NCBI GenBank assembly: GCA_016714565.1
Contig: JADKDM010000033.1
Span: 97,565-161,564 of the forward strand
Length of the DNA stretch: 64,000 bases
DNA from: Candidatus Villigracilis propinquus
GTDB lineage: Bacteria > Chloroflexota > Anaerolineae > Anaerolineales > Villigracilaceae
Reading direction: 5' to 3'
Position numbers and translations under genes: made by a program. Each line of letters begins with the position of its first letter. The stretch's first letter is position 1. Positions 8,738 through 17,242 of the stretch are shown in pieces. The notes beneath the pieces were generated by a model. It had not been told where the DNA came from and did no database searches. It was given only the letters and a program-made list of their open reading frames with translations.

Positions 8738-9532
8738 ATGACCCTGGAATTACTAAAAAGAACTGATACTGGTTTGTACGAATTGGATTTTTTTGATGAC
8801 TTTAGCGACAAGAGTCTGAATCGAAGAAGGTGGATTCCATATTATCTTCCACAGTGGAGTTCAAGAAAAAACTCCCGGCCGCGATTTAGAATTGAGAATA
8901 GCAATCTCATTCTTGAGATACAAAGCGACCAAAAACCCTGGTGCCCTGAATTTAATGGCTCTATACGGGTATCATCCATTCAAACTGGAGTGTATTCGGG
9001 CGAACTAAATACTTCGCAAGGCCAACATCTGTTTTCCAAAAACTGCCGGGTGCGCGAAGTACAAACGACAGAAAAAACTTACACACCTCAGTATGGATAT
9101 TTTGAGATGAAAGCCAAATGCGCCATCACGAAAGGGAATGTTGCTGCATTTTGGATGATTGGATTCGAGGACATTCCCGAACATTCAGCAGAGATATGCA
9201 TCTTTGAATTGAAGGCAGAGAATATCAGGAAAACAGGGTCAACCATTGGGTTTGGAATTCATCCATTTCAAGACCCAACCATTACCGACGAATTTTTCGA
9301 AGAAGAATTCACAATTGACACGTCCGAATTTAATGTTTATGCGGCAGAGTGGACTCCAGACGAGGTCATTTTTTATATCAATAGCGTGAAAGTTAAGACA
9401 ATTCAACAATCCCCACAGTACCCCATGCAATTCATGCTAAGTATATATGATGTTTCAGAAACTAAACCGCGCCGTGAGAAAATGGAGTTTACTATCGATT
9501 ATGTTTATGGCTACTGCTCAATAAAATTCTAA
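8738..9532 (+). CDS. GH16-like (laminarinase-fold) protein with altered catalytic motif
   Basis: This 264-residue protein resembles the glycoside hydrolase family 16 jelly-roll: FFDDFSDKSLNRRRW at the N-terminus, TYTPQYGYFEMKAKC, then AAFWMIGFE, and near the end VYAAEWTPDEVIFYINSVKV. In active GH16 enzymes the motif is E-x-D-x-x-E. Here it reads EICIFE at residues 152-157, so both glutamates remain and the central Asp is Cys154. There is no signal peptide, so the protein seems cytoplasmic, which is unusual for the family. ATG 8738 has AGGA seven bases before it; an upstream TTG at 8732 is less likely. Activity is in doubt. Confidence 0.7.
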   Translation: MTLELLKRTDTGLYELDFFDDFSDKSLNRRRWIPYYLPQWSSRKNSRPRFRIENSNLILEIQSDQKPWCPEFNGSIRVSSIQTGVYSGELNTSQGQHLFSKNCRVREVQTTEKTYTPQYGYFEMKAKCAITKGNVAAFWMIGFEDIPEHSAEICIFELKAENIRKTGSTIGFGIHPFQDPTITDEFFEEEFTIDTSEFNVYAAEWTPDEVIFYINSVKVKTIQQSPQYPMQFMLSIYDVSETKPRREKMEFTIDYVYGYCSIKF

Positions 9533-9596
9533 AGCGTATTTAATAATGCATCGCATAAATGCGAGACCGGTCAGAACTTTCAGCCTTTTTAATTTT

Positions 9597-9746
9597 CACA
9601 TCATGATCTTTGGCCTGTACTGCAGCGCCTCTGCCAAATGCACGGATTGGATCTCTTCACTCCCTGCCAAATCCGCAATGGTGCAGGATAATTTGAGAAT
9701 GCGGTGATAGGCACGCTCGGATAATTGCAGTTGACTCATCGCGTTT
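9597..9746 (-). pseudogene. degenerate copy of the comM 3' end
   Basis: The minus strand encodes AMSQLQLSERAYHRILKLSCTIADLAGSEEIQ and then AEALQYRPKIMM. By eye this is about 80 percent identical, at DNA and protein level, to the last 50 residues of the full comM gene at 12915-14459. No ATPase domain is present. The fragment lies just downstream of the GGDEF-EAL gene, so that gene is bracketed by two copies of the comM 3' end. The divergence argues against a recent duplication. Acquisition from a related genome, or an old rearrangement, fits better. Confidence 0.75.
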
Positions 9747-9764
9747 TTTCCTGCCAATTCCAAG

Positions 9765-12533
9765 CTAGGTAGTTTCCTGTGGATTTGGTATTTCGGTGCG
9801 TACATACTCAATAAACGCACTCATTTCCAATGGTTTACTGAAATAATAGCCTTGGAGCACATCACAGCCTTCATTTTTTAGACTTGATATCTGGCTAGAG
9901 GTTTCAACACCTTCCGCAACAGTCTGCAGTTCAAGCGTTTTTGCCATTGAAATAATGCTTGAGGTTAAATTTTTGCGTTGGGGGTTGGCAATATCATCAA
10001 CAAATGACTTATCAATTTTTAGATAGTCTATTGGTAGGTTAGTCAGATAACTCAATGAAGAAAATCCTGTACCAAAATCGTCAAGAGCAATGCCGATTCC
10101 CAAGGCCTTTATTTCCAACAGGCAGGCGATGGATTTCTCCAATTCTTGGAGCAAAAAACTCTCGGTTATTTCAAAGACCAATTCAATATTTTGTGAGCTA
10201 TTTTCTGCGATCACCTCTTTTATCTTCGAGACAAAGGTTCCATTTTCAAACTGTTTGGAAGATACATTAATGGCCAATTTTATATGAATGCCGTTTTCTT
10301 TCAAGGCCCGGTCGATCCGAAATATTTCCTCAAGGACCCAGTCCCCGATGGGTTTAATCAAGCCGTTACTTTCAGAGAGAGGAATAAACTTATCGGGCGT
10401 GAATTGGAATCCATTTTGCGTATTCCAACGGATCAAAGCCTCGGCACCAATTACCTTGAAACCATCCCCAACAAAGGCTATTTGAGGCTGAAGATTTAAT
10501 ATAAACTCATGATTAACTAGGGCTTTGCCAAGCATAAGCTGCATTTCAAGGGTTTCTTGATTTCTCTTTTCAATTTCTGCAGAAGAGAAAGAGTATCGAC
10601 CTCTGCCAGCGGACTTTGCGTCATACATGGCGGCATCGGCTTTTCTAACGAGGCCTTCGGTGGTTATATCGTCACGCGGAGACAACGAAATCCCAATACT
10701 TACCCCGAGGGTTAGTTCTCTATTCACAACAAAATAAGGACGCCGGATTTGTTTGATGAGGTTTTCTGCCACAATCCTTGCATTTTCATCCTGTGTGATA
10801 TCTTCAAGAATTACGGTAAACTCATCGCCCCCAAACCTGGAGACGGTATCAGATTCACGAATTGATGATTTAATCCGGTAGGCAACTTCCTTTAAGAGCA
10901 AATCCCCAATTGCATGTCCCAATGAATCATTAATCACTTTAAAACCGTCCAAATCCATAAACAGCAAGGCAACGGACTTCTTATTTCTTTTGGCCCGGCT
11001 CAATGCTCTTTCCAAGCGATGATTAAAATAAACCCGGTTGGGTATGCCTGTTAATGAATCATAATAGGCGAGGTATTGAAGATCCTCTTCGGCCTTTTTT
11101 ATTTTGCTAATGTCGGAGGAAATACATATATAGTTTTCAACAGCGCCACTCGATTTTTTTAATGCAGTGATTGACATACGGTTGGGGAATATTTCACCGT
11201 TTTTCTTGCGGTTCCAAATTTCTCCTTCCCAATAGCCTTTGGCAATGAGGTCGTGCCACATCTCGGTGTAGAACTTCTTTTTATGGCGACCCGATTTAAA
11301 TAATCTTGGATTTTGTCCAATTAAATCTTCGATTGTATAACCAGACATTTTTTCAAAAGAATTATTGATCCGAATAATGTTGCTGCCAGCATCCGTAATG
11401 TATATCCCTTCCAAGGCGTCATTGATGATACGATCTGAAATGACCAACTCTTCGTTTAGATATTTTAGATTATTCATGTATTCCTGCATCTTAGTAATGT
11501 CGTGCAGCATAAATAATCGGCCAATTTGGGATCCATCGGTATCGACTATTGGTGAGGAGTCCACCCTAAAATAAAAAATTTTGCCGTCAGAGTCAAGCGT
11601 AAGGATGGAGGAATCATTCGGGTTTAAAGTAGACGCAAGTGTCCTAAAGCCAGGGAAAATTTTCATGGCTTCTATCATCTTGATCCCATCAAAATCCATT
11701 TCCTGGAGAGTGGCCTGATCCCGGTCTGGTTTTCCAAAAGTTCTTATGAACTGCATTGCGGCGGGATTAATATCGATGATCCTGTCAGAAGAATCCAAAA
11801 TGACGACAATGTCCTTGATATTTTCAATGACAAGATCCCTGGCAAAGGGCTTGATCACGGCGTTGGGCAAACGAAATATACCCCAATAGAAAACAACGAG
11901 GGTGGTTAATATACTGATTGAAGTCATATCGAAAAAGGTTGAGCCGAGACTGATGGCAACAACATTAATCGAAAAAGAAATAATTGAACCCGCAAAAATA
12001 AAAGTACTTTGCCGGCGATATAACTTGGGGGATCTTATGGCGTATAGCAAGAGGATAACGCATACCAACAATATGTTGCTATAAGAATAATAGGTATGAA
12101 TCCAATAGCTTATCCCAGGGGTAAATGTAAATATTGGTCTGCCATCCAGATATACCCGTTGTATATTTGACGCAAACGAATAGGGAAAGTCATTGGTAAT
12201 TAATGCTAACAACGAAAGGAGCGGGACGACAAAGATTATTAGCGCATATTGTGGAAATTTTTCTTTTTTATAAGCATATTCATAGGCTGTGAGGACATAC
12301 AGTGGGGGGATGAATATAATGCTGAAAAATTTTGCCCTTTGGAAAAATATTACAAGTTCGATATTCTTTACGTAATAACATAGCGCTTCCATGAGAAGCC
12401 AGAAAGAAACCAGGATGGCTCCAATGATTAAACGCCTTGTAATATGAACATTTCTCACCCTATATAGGAGCACTATCAAAACGATAGAAATGAGGAAGCT
12501 TACAAGAAATATGATGCTATACACCATTAGCAT
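9765..12533 (-). CDS. membrane-bound PAS-GGDEF-EAL cyclic-di-GMP protein
   Basis: This 922-residue protein makes and/or degrades c-di-GMP. The N-terminus (1-215) has seven hydrophobic segments like the 7TM region found before some sensor kinases. Two PAS domains follow (about 220-335 and 345-470). The GGDEF domain (about 475-640) has an intact SRFGGDEF active loop and an RESD inhibitory I-site five residues before it. The EAL domain (about 655-910) has GAEALIRW and DDFGTGFSSLSYL, so both activities look possible. The start has AGGAG three bases before ATG 12533 and nine before ATG 12527; the second may be the true start. It lies alone between two comM-derived sequences. Confidence 0.9.
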   Translation of the reverse strand: MLMVYSIIFLVSFLISIVLIVLLYRVRNVHITRRLIIGAILVSFWLLMEALCYYVKNIELVIFFQRAKFFSIIFIPPLYVLTAYEYAYKKEKFPQYALIIFVVPLLSLLALITNDFPYSFASNIQRVYLDGRPIFTFTPGISYWIHTYYSYSNILLVCVILLLYAIRSPKLYRRQSTFIFAGSIISFSINVVAISLGSTFFDMTSISILTTLVVFYWGIFRLPNAVIKPFARDLVIENIKDIVVILDSSDRIIDINPAAMQFIRTFGKPDRDQATLQEMDFDGIKMIEAMKIFPGFRTLASTLNPNDSSILTLDSDGKIFYFRVDSSPIVDTDGSQIGRLFMLHDITKMQEYMNNLKYLNEELVISDRIINDALEGIYITDAGSNIIRINNSFEKMSGYTIEDLIGQNPRLFKSGRHKKKFYTEMWHDLIAKGYWEGEIWNRKKNGEIFPNRMSITALKKSSGAVENYICISSDISKIKKAEEDLQYLAYYDSLTGIPNRVYFNHRLERALSRAKRNKKSVALLFMDLDGFKVINDSLGHAIGDLLLKEVAYRIKSSIRESDTVSRFGGDEFTVILEDITQDENARIVAENLIKQIRRPYFVVNRELTLGVSIGISLSPRDDITTEGLVRKADAAMYDAKSAGRGRYSFSSAEIEKRNQETLEMQLMLGKALVNHEFILNLQPQIAFVGDGFKVIGAEALIRWNTQNGFQFTPDKFIPLSESNGLIKPIGDWVLEEIFRIDRALKENGIHIKLAINVSSKQFENGTFVSKIKEVIAENSSQNIELVFEITESFLLQELEKSIACLLEIKALGIGIALDDFGTGFSSLSYLTNLPIDYLKIDKSFVDDIANPQRKNLTSSIISMAKTLELQTVAEGVETSSQISSLKNEGCDVLQGYYFSKPLEMSAFIEYVRTEIPNPQETT

Positions 12534-12602
12534 TGCTCCTGGCTGATATAAATTTACAGCTTATCTTTAGAGGTTATTCAATAAACCTATTTTTGAATTC
12601 TC

Positions 12603-12704
12603 TCAAGATGGGAGACTGGGCTGGATGTGATCGGTTGTGGCTAGTTGGTTTCGAAACCAGTCTTCGATGGCGAGATATTTGGAATATTCGGGTTGTTTGG
12701 ACAT
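12603..12704 (-). CDS. 33-residue ORF, possible truncated GntR-type N-terminus
   Basis: The minus strand has GGAGGA seven bases before ATG 12704, a strong translation start. It opens a 33-residue frame, MSKQPEYSKYLAIEDWFRNQ and onward to LPS, then a stop. The start resembles the first helix of GntR-family regulators (YLQIADWLRxQI ... LPSERE), which would make it a truncated regulator. That likeness is weak. A genuine small protein, or a relic of whatever stood here before the GGDEF-EAL gene, is equally possible. The rest of 12534-12914 holds nothing else I recognise. Confidence 0.3.
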   Translation of the reverse strand: MSKQPEYSKYLAIEDWFRNQLATTDHIQPSLPS

Positions 12705-12914
12705 TGCGGTTTCCTCCGAAATTGGTTGTTGAGAGGGTTCGATCGGATTCAGTATAGCATTTTTGGTTGTACAGGTGACAGACCTGCCCAATTAACACTC
12801 GTAAAGAAACACTCATAGCACTGATTGGTAAAATTCCAGAATCTAGATGCCCGAATACATAAGGTACCATGTGTACTATCGGGCATGATATTGCGCTTTT
12901 TGAGAGTTACACAA

Positions 12915-14459
12915 TCACCCCATCATAATCTTCGGACGGTATTGCAGCGCTTCTGCCAAATGCGGTGACTGTATCTCTTCGCTCCCCGCTAGATCCGCAA
13001 TTGTGCGCGCTAACTTCAAAATGCGATGGTAGGCGCGTGCCGATAAATTGAGTTGACTCATGGCCGATCGCATCAGGCTCTGACCTTCGGGCTGGAGTTG
13101 GCAAAATTGCCTGACCTCGCCGATACGCATGTCGGCATTACAAACGATATTCGATGCTTCGATATTCGAGTTGCGAATACTCGAATATCGTTGTGTCTGA
13201 ATATCTCTGGCGGTTTGTACGCGCTTGCGGATGGATTCGCTTGATTCGCCCAGCCTGTCGCTGCTAAGTTTTTCGTAATCGACTCTGGGGACTTCGATGT
13301 GGATGTCGATGCGGTCAAGCAATGGACCGGAGATGCGTTTTTGGTATTTGGTTACCACAGCAGGAGCGCAAGTGCATGGCTTTTGTGAATCACCGTGATA
13401 GCCACAGGGACATGGATTCATTGCCGCAATTAATTGGAAATTTGCAGAAAACGTGAGCGAGCCTTTGGCGCGGCTGATGGTGACAACTTTATCTTCCATC
13501 GGCTGGCGCATGACTTCGAGGACACGGGTACCGAACTCGGGGAATTCATCGAGGAAGAGGACGCCGCGATGGGCTAGGGAGATTTCGCCAGGCTTGGGAA
13601 TGTTGCCGCCGCCGACGAGACCGGCGTGGGAAATAGTGTGGTGCGGCGAGCGGAAAGGACGATGTTTGATCAGCGGTGTGCCAACAGGGAGTTGATCTGC
13701 TACAGAGTAGATACGAGTCACATCCAGCGATTCTTCGATGGACATTTCAGGCAGAATACCTGGCAGGGCGCGGGCAATTAATGTTTTACCAGCGCCGGGA
13801 GAGCCGACCATAAGAACATTGTGTCCACCGGCGGCTGCGACTTCGAGGGCGCGTTTGACGTGGTCTTGTCCTTTGATCTCGGAGAAGTCTGTGGGGGTAA
13901 AGAGGGGTTCGAGGAAACTGTCTGAGGGTTGATAAGGCTGAATGAGCTGCCGACCAGCTAAATGGTCGTAGAGATGCGCAAGGGATTTGACCGGGAACAC
14001 TTCAAGGTTGGGAATCAAGGCCGCTTCGGGCGCATCCACTTCAGGGACGAACATGCGCTTGTATCCATTGGCGCGGGCGGTGGCGGCCATTGGCAAAATG
14101 CCGCGGGTGTGACGGACGACGCCATCAAGCGAGAGTTCGCCGACGAACATGGCGCCTTCAATACTTTCTTGTGGGAGAAAACCGGCGAGGATGACGACGC
14201 CCAATGCGATGGGCAGATCGTAGGCGGGGCCTTCTTTGCGGATGGCGGCAGGGGAAAGGTTGACGACGATGCGGTGACGTGGAAAATTCAACCCGGCATT
14301 TTTGACCGCAGTTTGCACGCGTTCACGGCTTTCTTGAACGGCGGCATCGGGTAAGCCAACAATGACGACGGCAGGGAGACCATTGGTGTAATCTACTTCT
14401 ACTTCGACGATTACGCCTTCAAGTCCCACCACGGCACAGGAATATACTCGAGAGAGCAT
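12915..14459 (-). CDS. comM: ComM-like Mg-chelatase-family ATPase
   Basis: This 514-residue protein has the length and three-part order of ComM/YifB: an N-terminal Lon-like ChlI domain (1-170), an AAA+ ATPase with Walker A GSPGAGKT (about 218-225) and Walker B LFLDEF (about 298-303), and the C-terminal Mg_chelatase_C domain ending LAEALQYRPKIMMG. A CPCGYHGD ... CTC zinc-like loop lies after Walker B. In transformable bacteria ComM is a helicase that extends branch migration of incoming DNA. No other competence gene is in the window. The 3' end has a degenerate second copy at 9597-9746. Confidence 0.9.
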   Translation of the reverse strand: MLSRVYSCAVVGLEGVIVEVEVDYTNGLPAVVIVGLPDAAVQESRERVQTAVKNAGLNFPRHRIVVNLSPAAIRKEGPAYDLPIALGVVILAGFLPQESIEGAMFVGELSLDGVVRHTRGILPMAATARANGYKRMFVPEVDAPEAALIPNLEVFPVKSLAHLYDHLAGRQLIQPYQPSDSFLEPLFTPTDFSEIKGQDHVKRALEVAAAGGHNVLMVGSPGAGKTLIARALPGILPEMSIEESLDVTRIYSVADQLPVGTPLIKHRPFRSPHHTISHAGLVGGGNIPKPGEISLAHRGVLFLDEFPEFGTRVLEVMRQPMEDKVVTISRAKGSLTFSANFQLIAAMNPCPCGYHGDSQKPCTCAPAVVTKYQKRISGPLLDRIDIHIEVPRVDYEKLSSDRLGESSESIRKRVQTARDIQTQRYSSIRNSNIEASNIVCNADMRIGEVRQFCQLQPEGQSLMRSAMSQLNLSARAYHRILKLARTIADLAGSEEIQSPHLAEALQYRPKIMMG

Positions 14460-14709
14460 GGGGTTATTTTAGCATATCCCTTTTATAAGACAATGTCTAT
14501 GAAGATGTGGATATATAAATAAAAGTTATGACCAGCTATAAATTAATGAATGGGCTTGAATGACGTTTCATACTTGAAGGCAGAGGTTGGGAAGTATATG
14601 CTGAAAGTGCGGGCAGAGTCGGAAGATATTGTGGAATCCGGCGGCCCTCTGAGTAACTACTTCTGTTACTGCGACGTCCAATTTGCCTTTTGATCTTAAG
14701 GAGGACAAC

Positions 14710-15006
14710 ATGGCAGTTTCACTCTTTATTGGAGTGATGGGTGGGGCAATTCTGGGCTTTGCGACCCAAAATCAGCGACATACGATTTTTGCGACCATTC
14801 ATGAAAAGCACCCCACCCTATATATTTTGGCAGGATTGATTCTGGTATTAGGATTGATCTCTGTTCCAATAGCAGTTTTGTATGATGTGTTCCTGATTGA
14901 CCCGACACCTTTCTATTGGGGCGGGTGTATGGCTTGTAGTTTTTTCTTTGGCTACTTTATGGCGCACTACTCGATCCTTCAGGATACATTGGAGAATGCA
15001 ATTTGA
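14710..15006 (+). CDS. small membrane protein, unknown
   Basis: This 98-residue protein has three hydrophobic segments (about 1-20, 34-58 and 70-88). It begins MAVSLFIGVMGGAILGFATQ after a strong TAAGGAGGAC ribosome-binding site. I do not recognise the family. It has short loops and one Cys-x-x-Cys-like GGCMACS stretch at the third segment. The 250 bases before it (14460-14709) contain no gene that I can support. Confidence 0.55.
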   Translation: MAVSLFIGVMGGAILGFATQNQRHTIFATIHEKHPTLYILAGLILVLGLISVPIAVLYDVFLIDPTPFYWGGCMACSFFFGYFMAHYSILQDTLENAI

Positions 15007-15134
15007 TTCTTTGTAAAGATGGGCGGGGGGTGGATTAGATTGTGTTTTGAAATAACAGCGGAGACCTTGAAGGTTTAATAAATCCGTCTGGTGTTGATTT
15101 GTTTTGAGTCAATGCCAGACGGAAGTTGATATAT

Positions 15135-16055
15135 CTACGCCTGATGTGTATGAAGCAAGTCTGTATTTTCGATGGCGTGGATGAATCCCCAAAATACATC
15201 ACTGGGGCGGTGAGGGGCCGCTTCACGTTTGCGGACCATGTAGTTGATGCGCCTCATATCCACGCCATCGACTTTTACCTTTACAACACGTCCCAATTCC
15301 CGTAGGTATTTGCTAGCCAAGTCAGAAACAAAGGAAACGCCAAATCCACCTGCAACAATTTCCACAACAGCTTCAGCGTTGCCCACTTCCAAAAAGATCT
15401 TCAAGTCTTCAAGGCCAATATCGAATTTGGCAAGTTCTTCAAGCATCACCTTCCGCGTTCCGGAAGTGTCTTCCCGCATGATCAACGGTTCCTGTAATAT
15501 TTCAGCTGCTTCAATGGAATAGCGTGTCGCCCAGGGGTGCCGGGCTGGCACGATCAAGCTGATTGAATCGCGGAAGAATTCCTGTGATTCCAGACTGTCA
15601 TCACTTACTTCGGAACTGACAATGCCCAGATGTGCTTCTCCATCCAGAAGCCATGTAATTGCGGATCTTGGTCTGCACGCTAGAATGTGCGCCTGAATGG
15701 AAGGGGATCGCTTGCAAAACCGCGCAAGAATGACTGGCAAAATATACTTTCCGCTGGATGAGCTGCACGCAATGCGCAGGTCACCGACCAGGATATTTTG
15801 CAGAGACGACATCATATTCTTCATGTCGTTCGTGTCGTGGATGATGCGCCGCGCCCAGGGCATTAGCAATTGCCCCGCATCGGTCAACTTTAGGCCGGTG
15901 CTGCTGCGAGTGAATAACTTGACTTCGAGTTCCTCTTCAAGCAGTTTGATCTGGTGACTTAACGCCGGCTGGCTGAGATGTAATTGTTTTGCTGCCTCGG
16001 ATAAACTCGAGGTTTCCGCCGCACTTAGGAATATTTCGATCTTGCGAATGTCCAT
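15135..16055 (-). CDS. LysR-family transcription regulator
   Basis: This 306-residue protein has an N-terminal winged helix-turn-helix (MDIRKIEIFLSAAETSSLSEAAKQLHLSQPALSHQIKLLE, residues 1-40 in outline) and a periplasmic-binding-type effector domain (about 90-295). The length is normal for LysR. It is transcribed away from the membrane-protein gene at 16256, with 200 bases between the two starts. LysR proteins commonly regulate the divergent neighbour as well as themselves, so that gene is the first candidate target. The effector is unknown. Confidence 0.9.
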   Translation of the reverse strand: MDIRKIEIFLSAAETSSLSEAAKQLHLSQPALSHQIKLLEEELEVKLFTRSSTGLKLTDAGQLLMPWARRIIHDTNDMKNMMSSLQNILVGDLRIACSSSSGKYILPVILARFCKRSPSIQAHILACRPRSAITWLLDGEAHLGIVSSEVSDDSLESQEFFRDSISLIVPARHPWATRYSIEAAEILQEPLIMREDTSGTRKVMLEELAKFDIGLEDLKIFLEVGNAEAVVEIVAGGFGVSFVSDLASKYLRELGRVVKVKVDGVDMRRINYMVRKREAAPHRPSDVFWGFIHAIENTDLLHTHQA

Positions 16056-16242
16056 TGCCTTGCTCCATGTATACCCATATTCATTATAGGAGTGATTCGA
16101 TTGTATGGCAATCCAATCACTGGCATGTAGCAGGATGAAAGCCCACCAATATCACTTTTTTTGTTTAATAGCAATGCTGACCATGATATTTTTAGCAGGT
16201 GAAATAGTACGAAAGATTTATCACAACGGAATATCTCTGCAC

Positions 16243-16256
16243 TATAATCGGCCGCA
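16243..16256 (+). promoter_or_regulatory. -10 element placing transcription start at the ATG
   Basis: A perfect TATAAT at 16243-16248 ends only seven bases before the ATG at 16256, and there is no ribosome-binding site. A weak TTATCA lies 19 bases upstream as possible -35. The spacing predicts a leaderless message. Confidence 0.45.
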
Positions 16257-17077
16257 TGGAAAATCAAAAACAACCCTTCTGGACGCGCGACTCATCCATT
16301 TTGCTTGGCGGATTTTTCGTCACTATTTTTTTGATCCTTTACATCTGGTGGCCGCTAGCAGAGGAGGTGCTCTCGTATATAGATTGGAATGGTCCGTGGT
16401 GGCTGTACATGGATTGGCTGCTGCTCGGCGTTTTTATGTTCATGTCCATCACCATTGTGGCGCGTGCAAATCTCAAGACCGATGTGTTGATCGTCTTCGT
16501 GGGAATCTGCGGCGGGCTGGCAATCGAGTCGTGGGGTACGCAAACGAATCTCTGGCACTATTACACTGCCGAACGTCCACCGCTGTGGATCATCCCTGCC
16601 TGGCCGATCGCATCTTTGTCCATTGATCGAATCACAAGACTTGTCAATTGGATGATCGAACGACTCCAAATCCGTTACAAATTCATCATTCATCACTCAT
16701 CATTCTTCATTCTCTACTGGATAACATTCGCTTCTTTCTTAATCCTTATGCTGGTCTTTGTTTCCCCAACATTCGACAAGTCCTATACATGGCTCGCGTT
16801 GACCCTTTGCATCCTGCTCGTTCTCACACCAACAGACTATCGCTTCGCCCTGCTGACCTTCATTGCAGGCGCTGGGCTGGGCTACTTCCTTGAGCTGTGG
16901 GGGACAACCCGCGAGTGCTGGACGTATTACACATTTCAAAAACCTCCGTTGTTTGCAGTCCTTGCACACGGCATGGCGGCAGTTGCTTTTTGGCGGGCGG
17001 GGTTGATGGTGAAGATGTTTTGGGGGAGATTTGGCTTTTCGAAGCCTCAACAGGTAACGGCTAGGGAAGAAGCGTAG
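16256..17077 (+). CDS. membrane protein with internal duplication, unknown function
   Basis: This 273-residue protein has about seven hydrophobic segments. Residues 84-121 (GGLAIESWGTQTNLWHYYT then PPLWIIPAWPIA) and 204-244 (GAGLGYFLELWGTTRECWTYYT then PPLFAVLAHGMA) are clear internal repeats, each with an acidic residue, WGT, W-x-YYT and PPL. Between them, residues 142-153 (KFIIHHSSFFIL) come from an ATTCATC-rich microsatellite-like DNA stretch at 16678-16714. The repeat pattern loosely recalls carotenoid-hydratase-like membrane proteins, but I would not assign that function. It is divergent from the LysR regulator and followed by a terminator. Confidence 0.6.
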   Translation: MENQKQPFWTRDSSILLGGFFVTIFLILYIWWPLAEEVLSYIDWNGPWWLYMDWLLLGVFMFMSITIVARANLKTDVLIVFVGICGGLAIESWGTQTNLWHYYTAERPPLWIIPAWPIASLSIDRITRLVNWMIERLQIRYKFIIHHSSFFILYWITFASFLILMLVFVSPTFDKSYTWLALTLCILLVLTPTDYRFALLTFIAGAGLGYFLELWGTTRECWTYYTFQKPPLFAVLAHGMAAVAFWRAGLMVKMFWGRFGFSKPQQVTAREEA

Positions 17078-17104
17078 CTCGTCCTCTCAAATGGATATCT
17101 TTCG

Positions 17105-17137
17105 CAGAGACCTTGGTTTCCCGGGGTCTCTGTTTTT
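17105..17137 (+). terminator. intrinsic terminator
   Basis: CAGAGACC and GGTCTCTG form an 8-bp stem with a 12-base loop, followed directly by TTTTT. It lies 28 bases after the membrane-protein stop and separates that gene from the PadR operon. Confidence 0.8.
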
Positions 17138-17162
17138 ATCCCAAAAAGTGACTTTAGCTACC

Positions 17163-17224
17163 TTGACAAAAAATAGTAACTCGTATATTATTTTCTCGTT
17201 TTATAATTAGTAACCTGTATACTA
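17163..17224 (+). promoter_or_regulatory. PadR operon promoter with paired operator
   Basis: TTGACA at 17163-17168 and TATTAT at 17186-17191 are spaced by 17 bases, a near-consensus promoter. Two copies of a 17-bp dyad occur at 17174-17190 (TAGTAACTCGTATATTA) and 17208-17224 (TAGTAACCTGTATACTA), 34 bases apart. The first overlaps the -10 region and the second lies after the expected start of transcription. Their placement is right for autorepression by the PadR protein encoded just downstream. The assignment to PadR is inferred from position. Confidence 0.7.
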
Positions 17225-17242
17225 TTTTTCTAGGAGTCGCTT

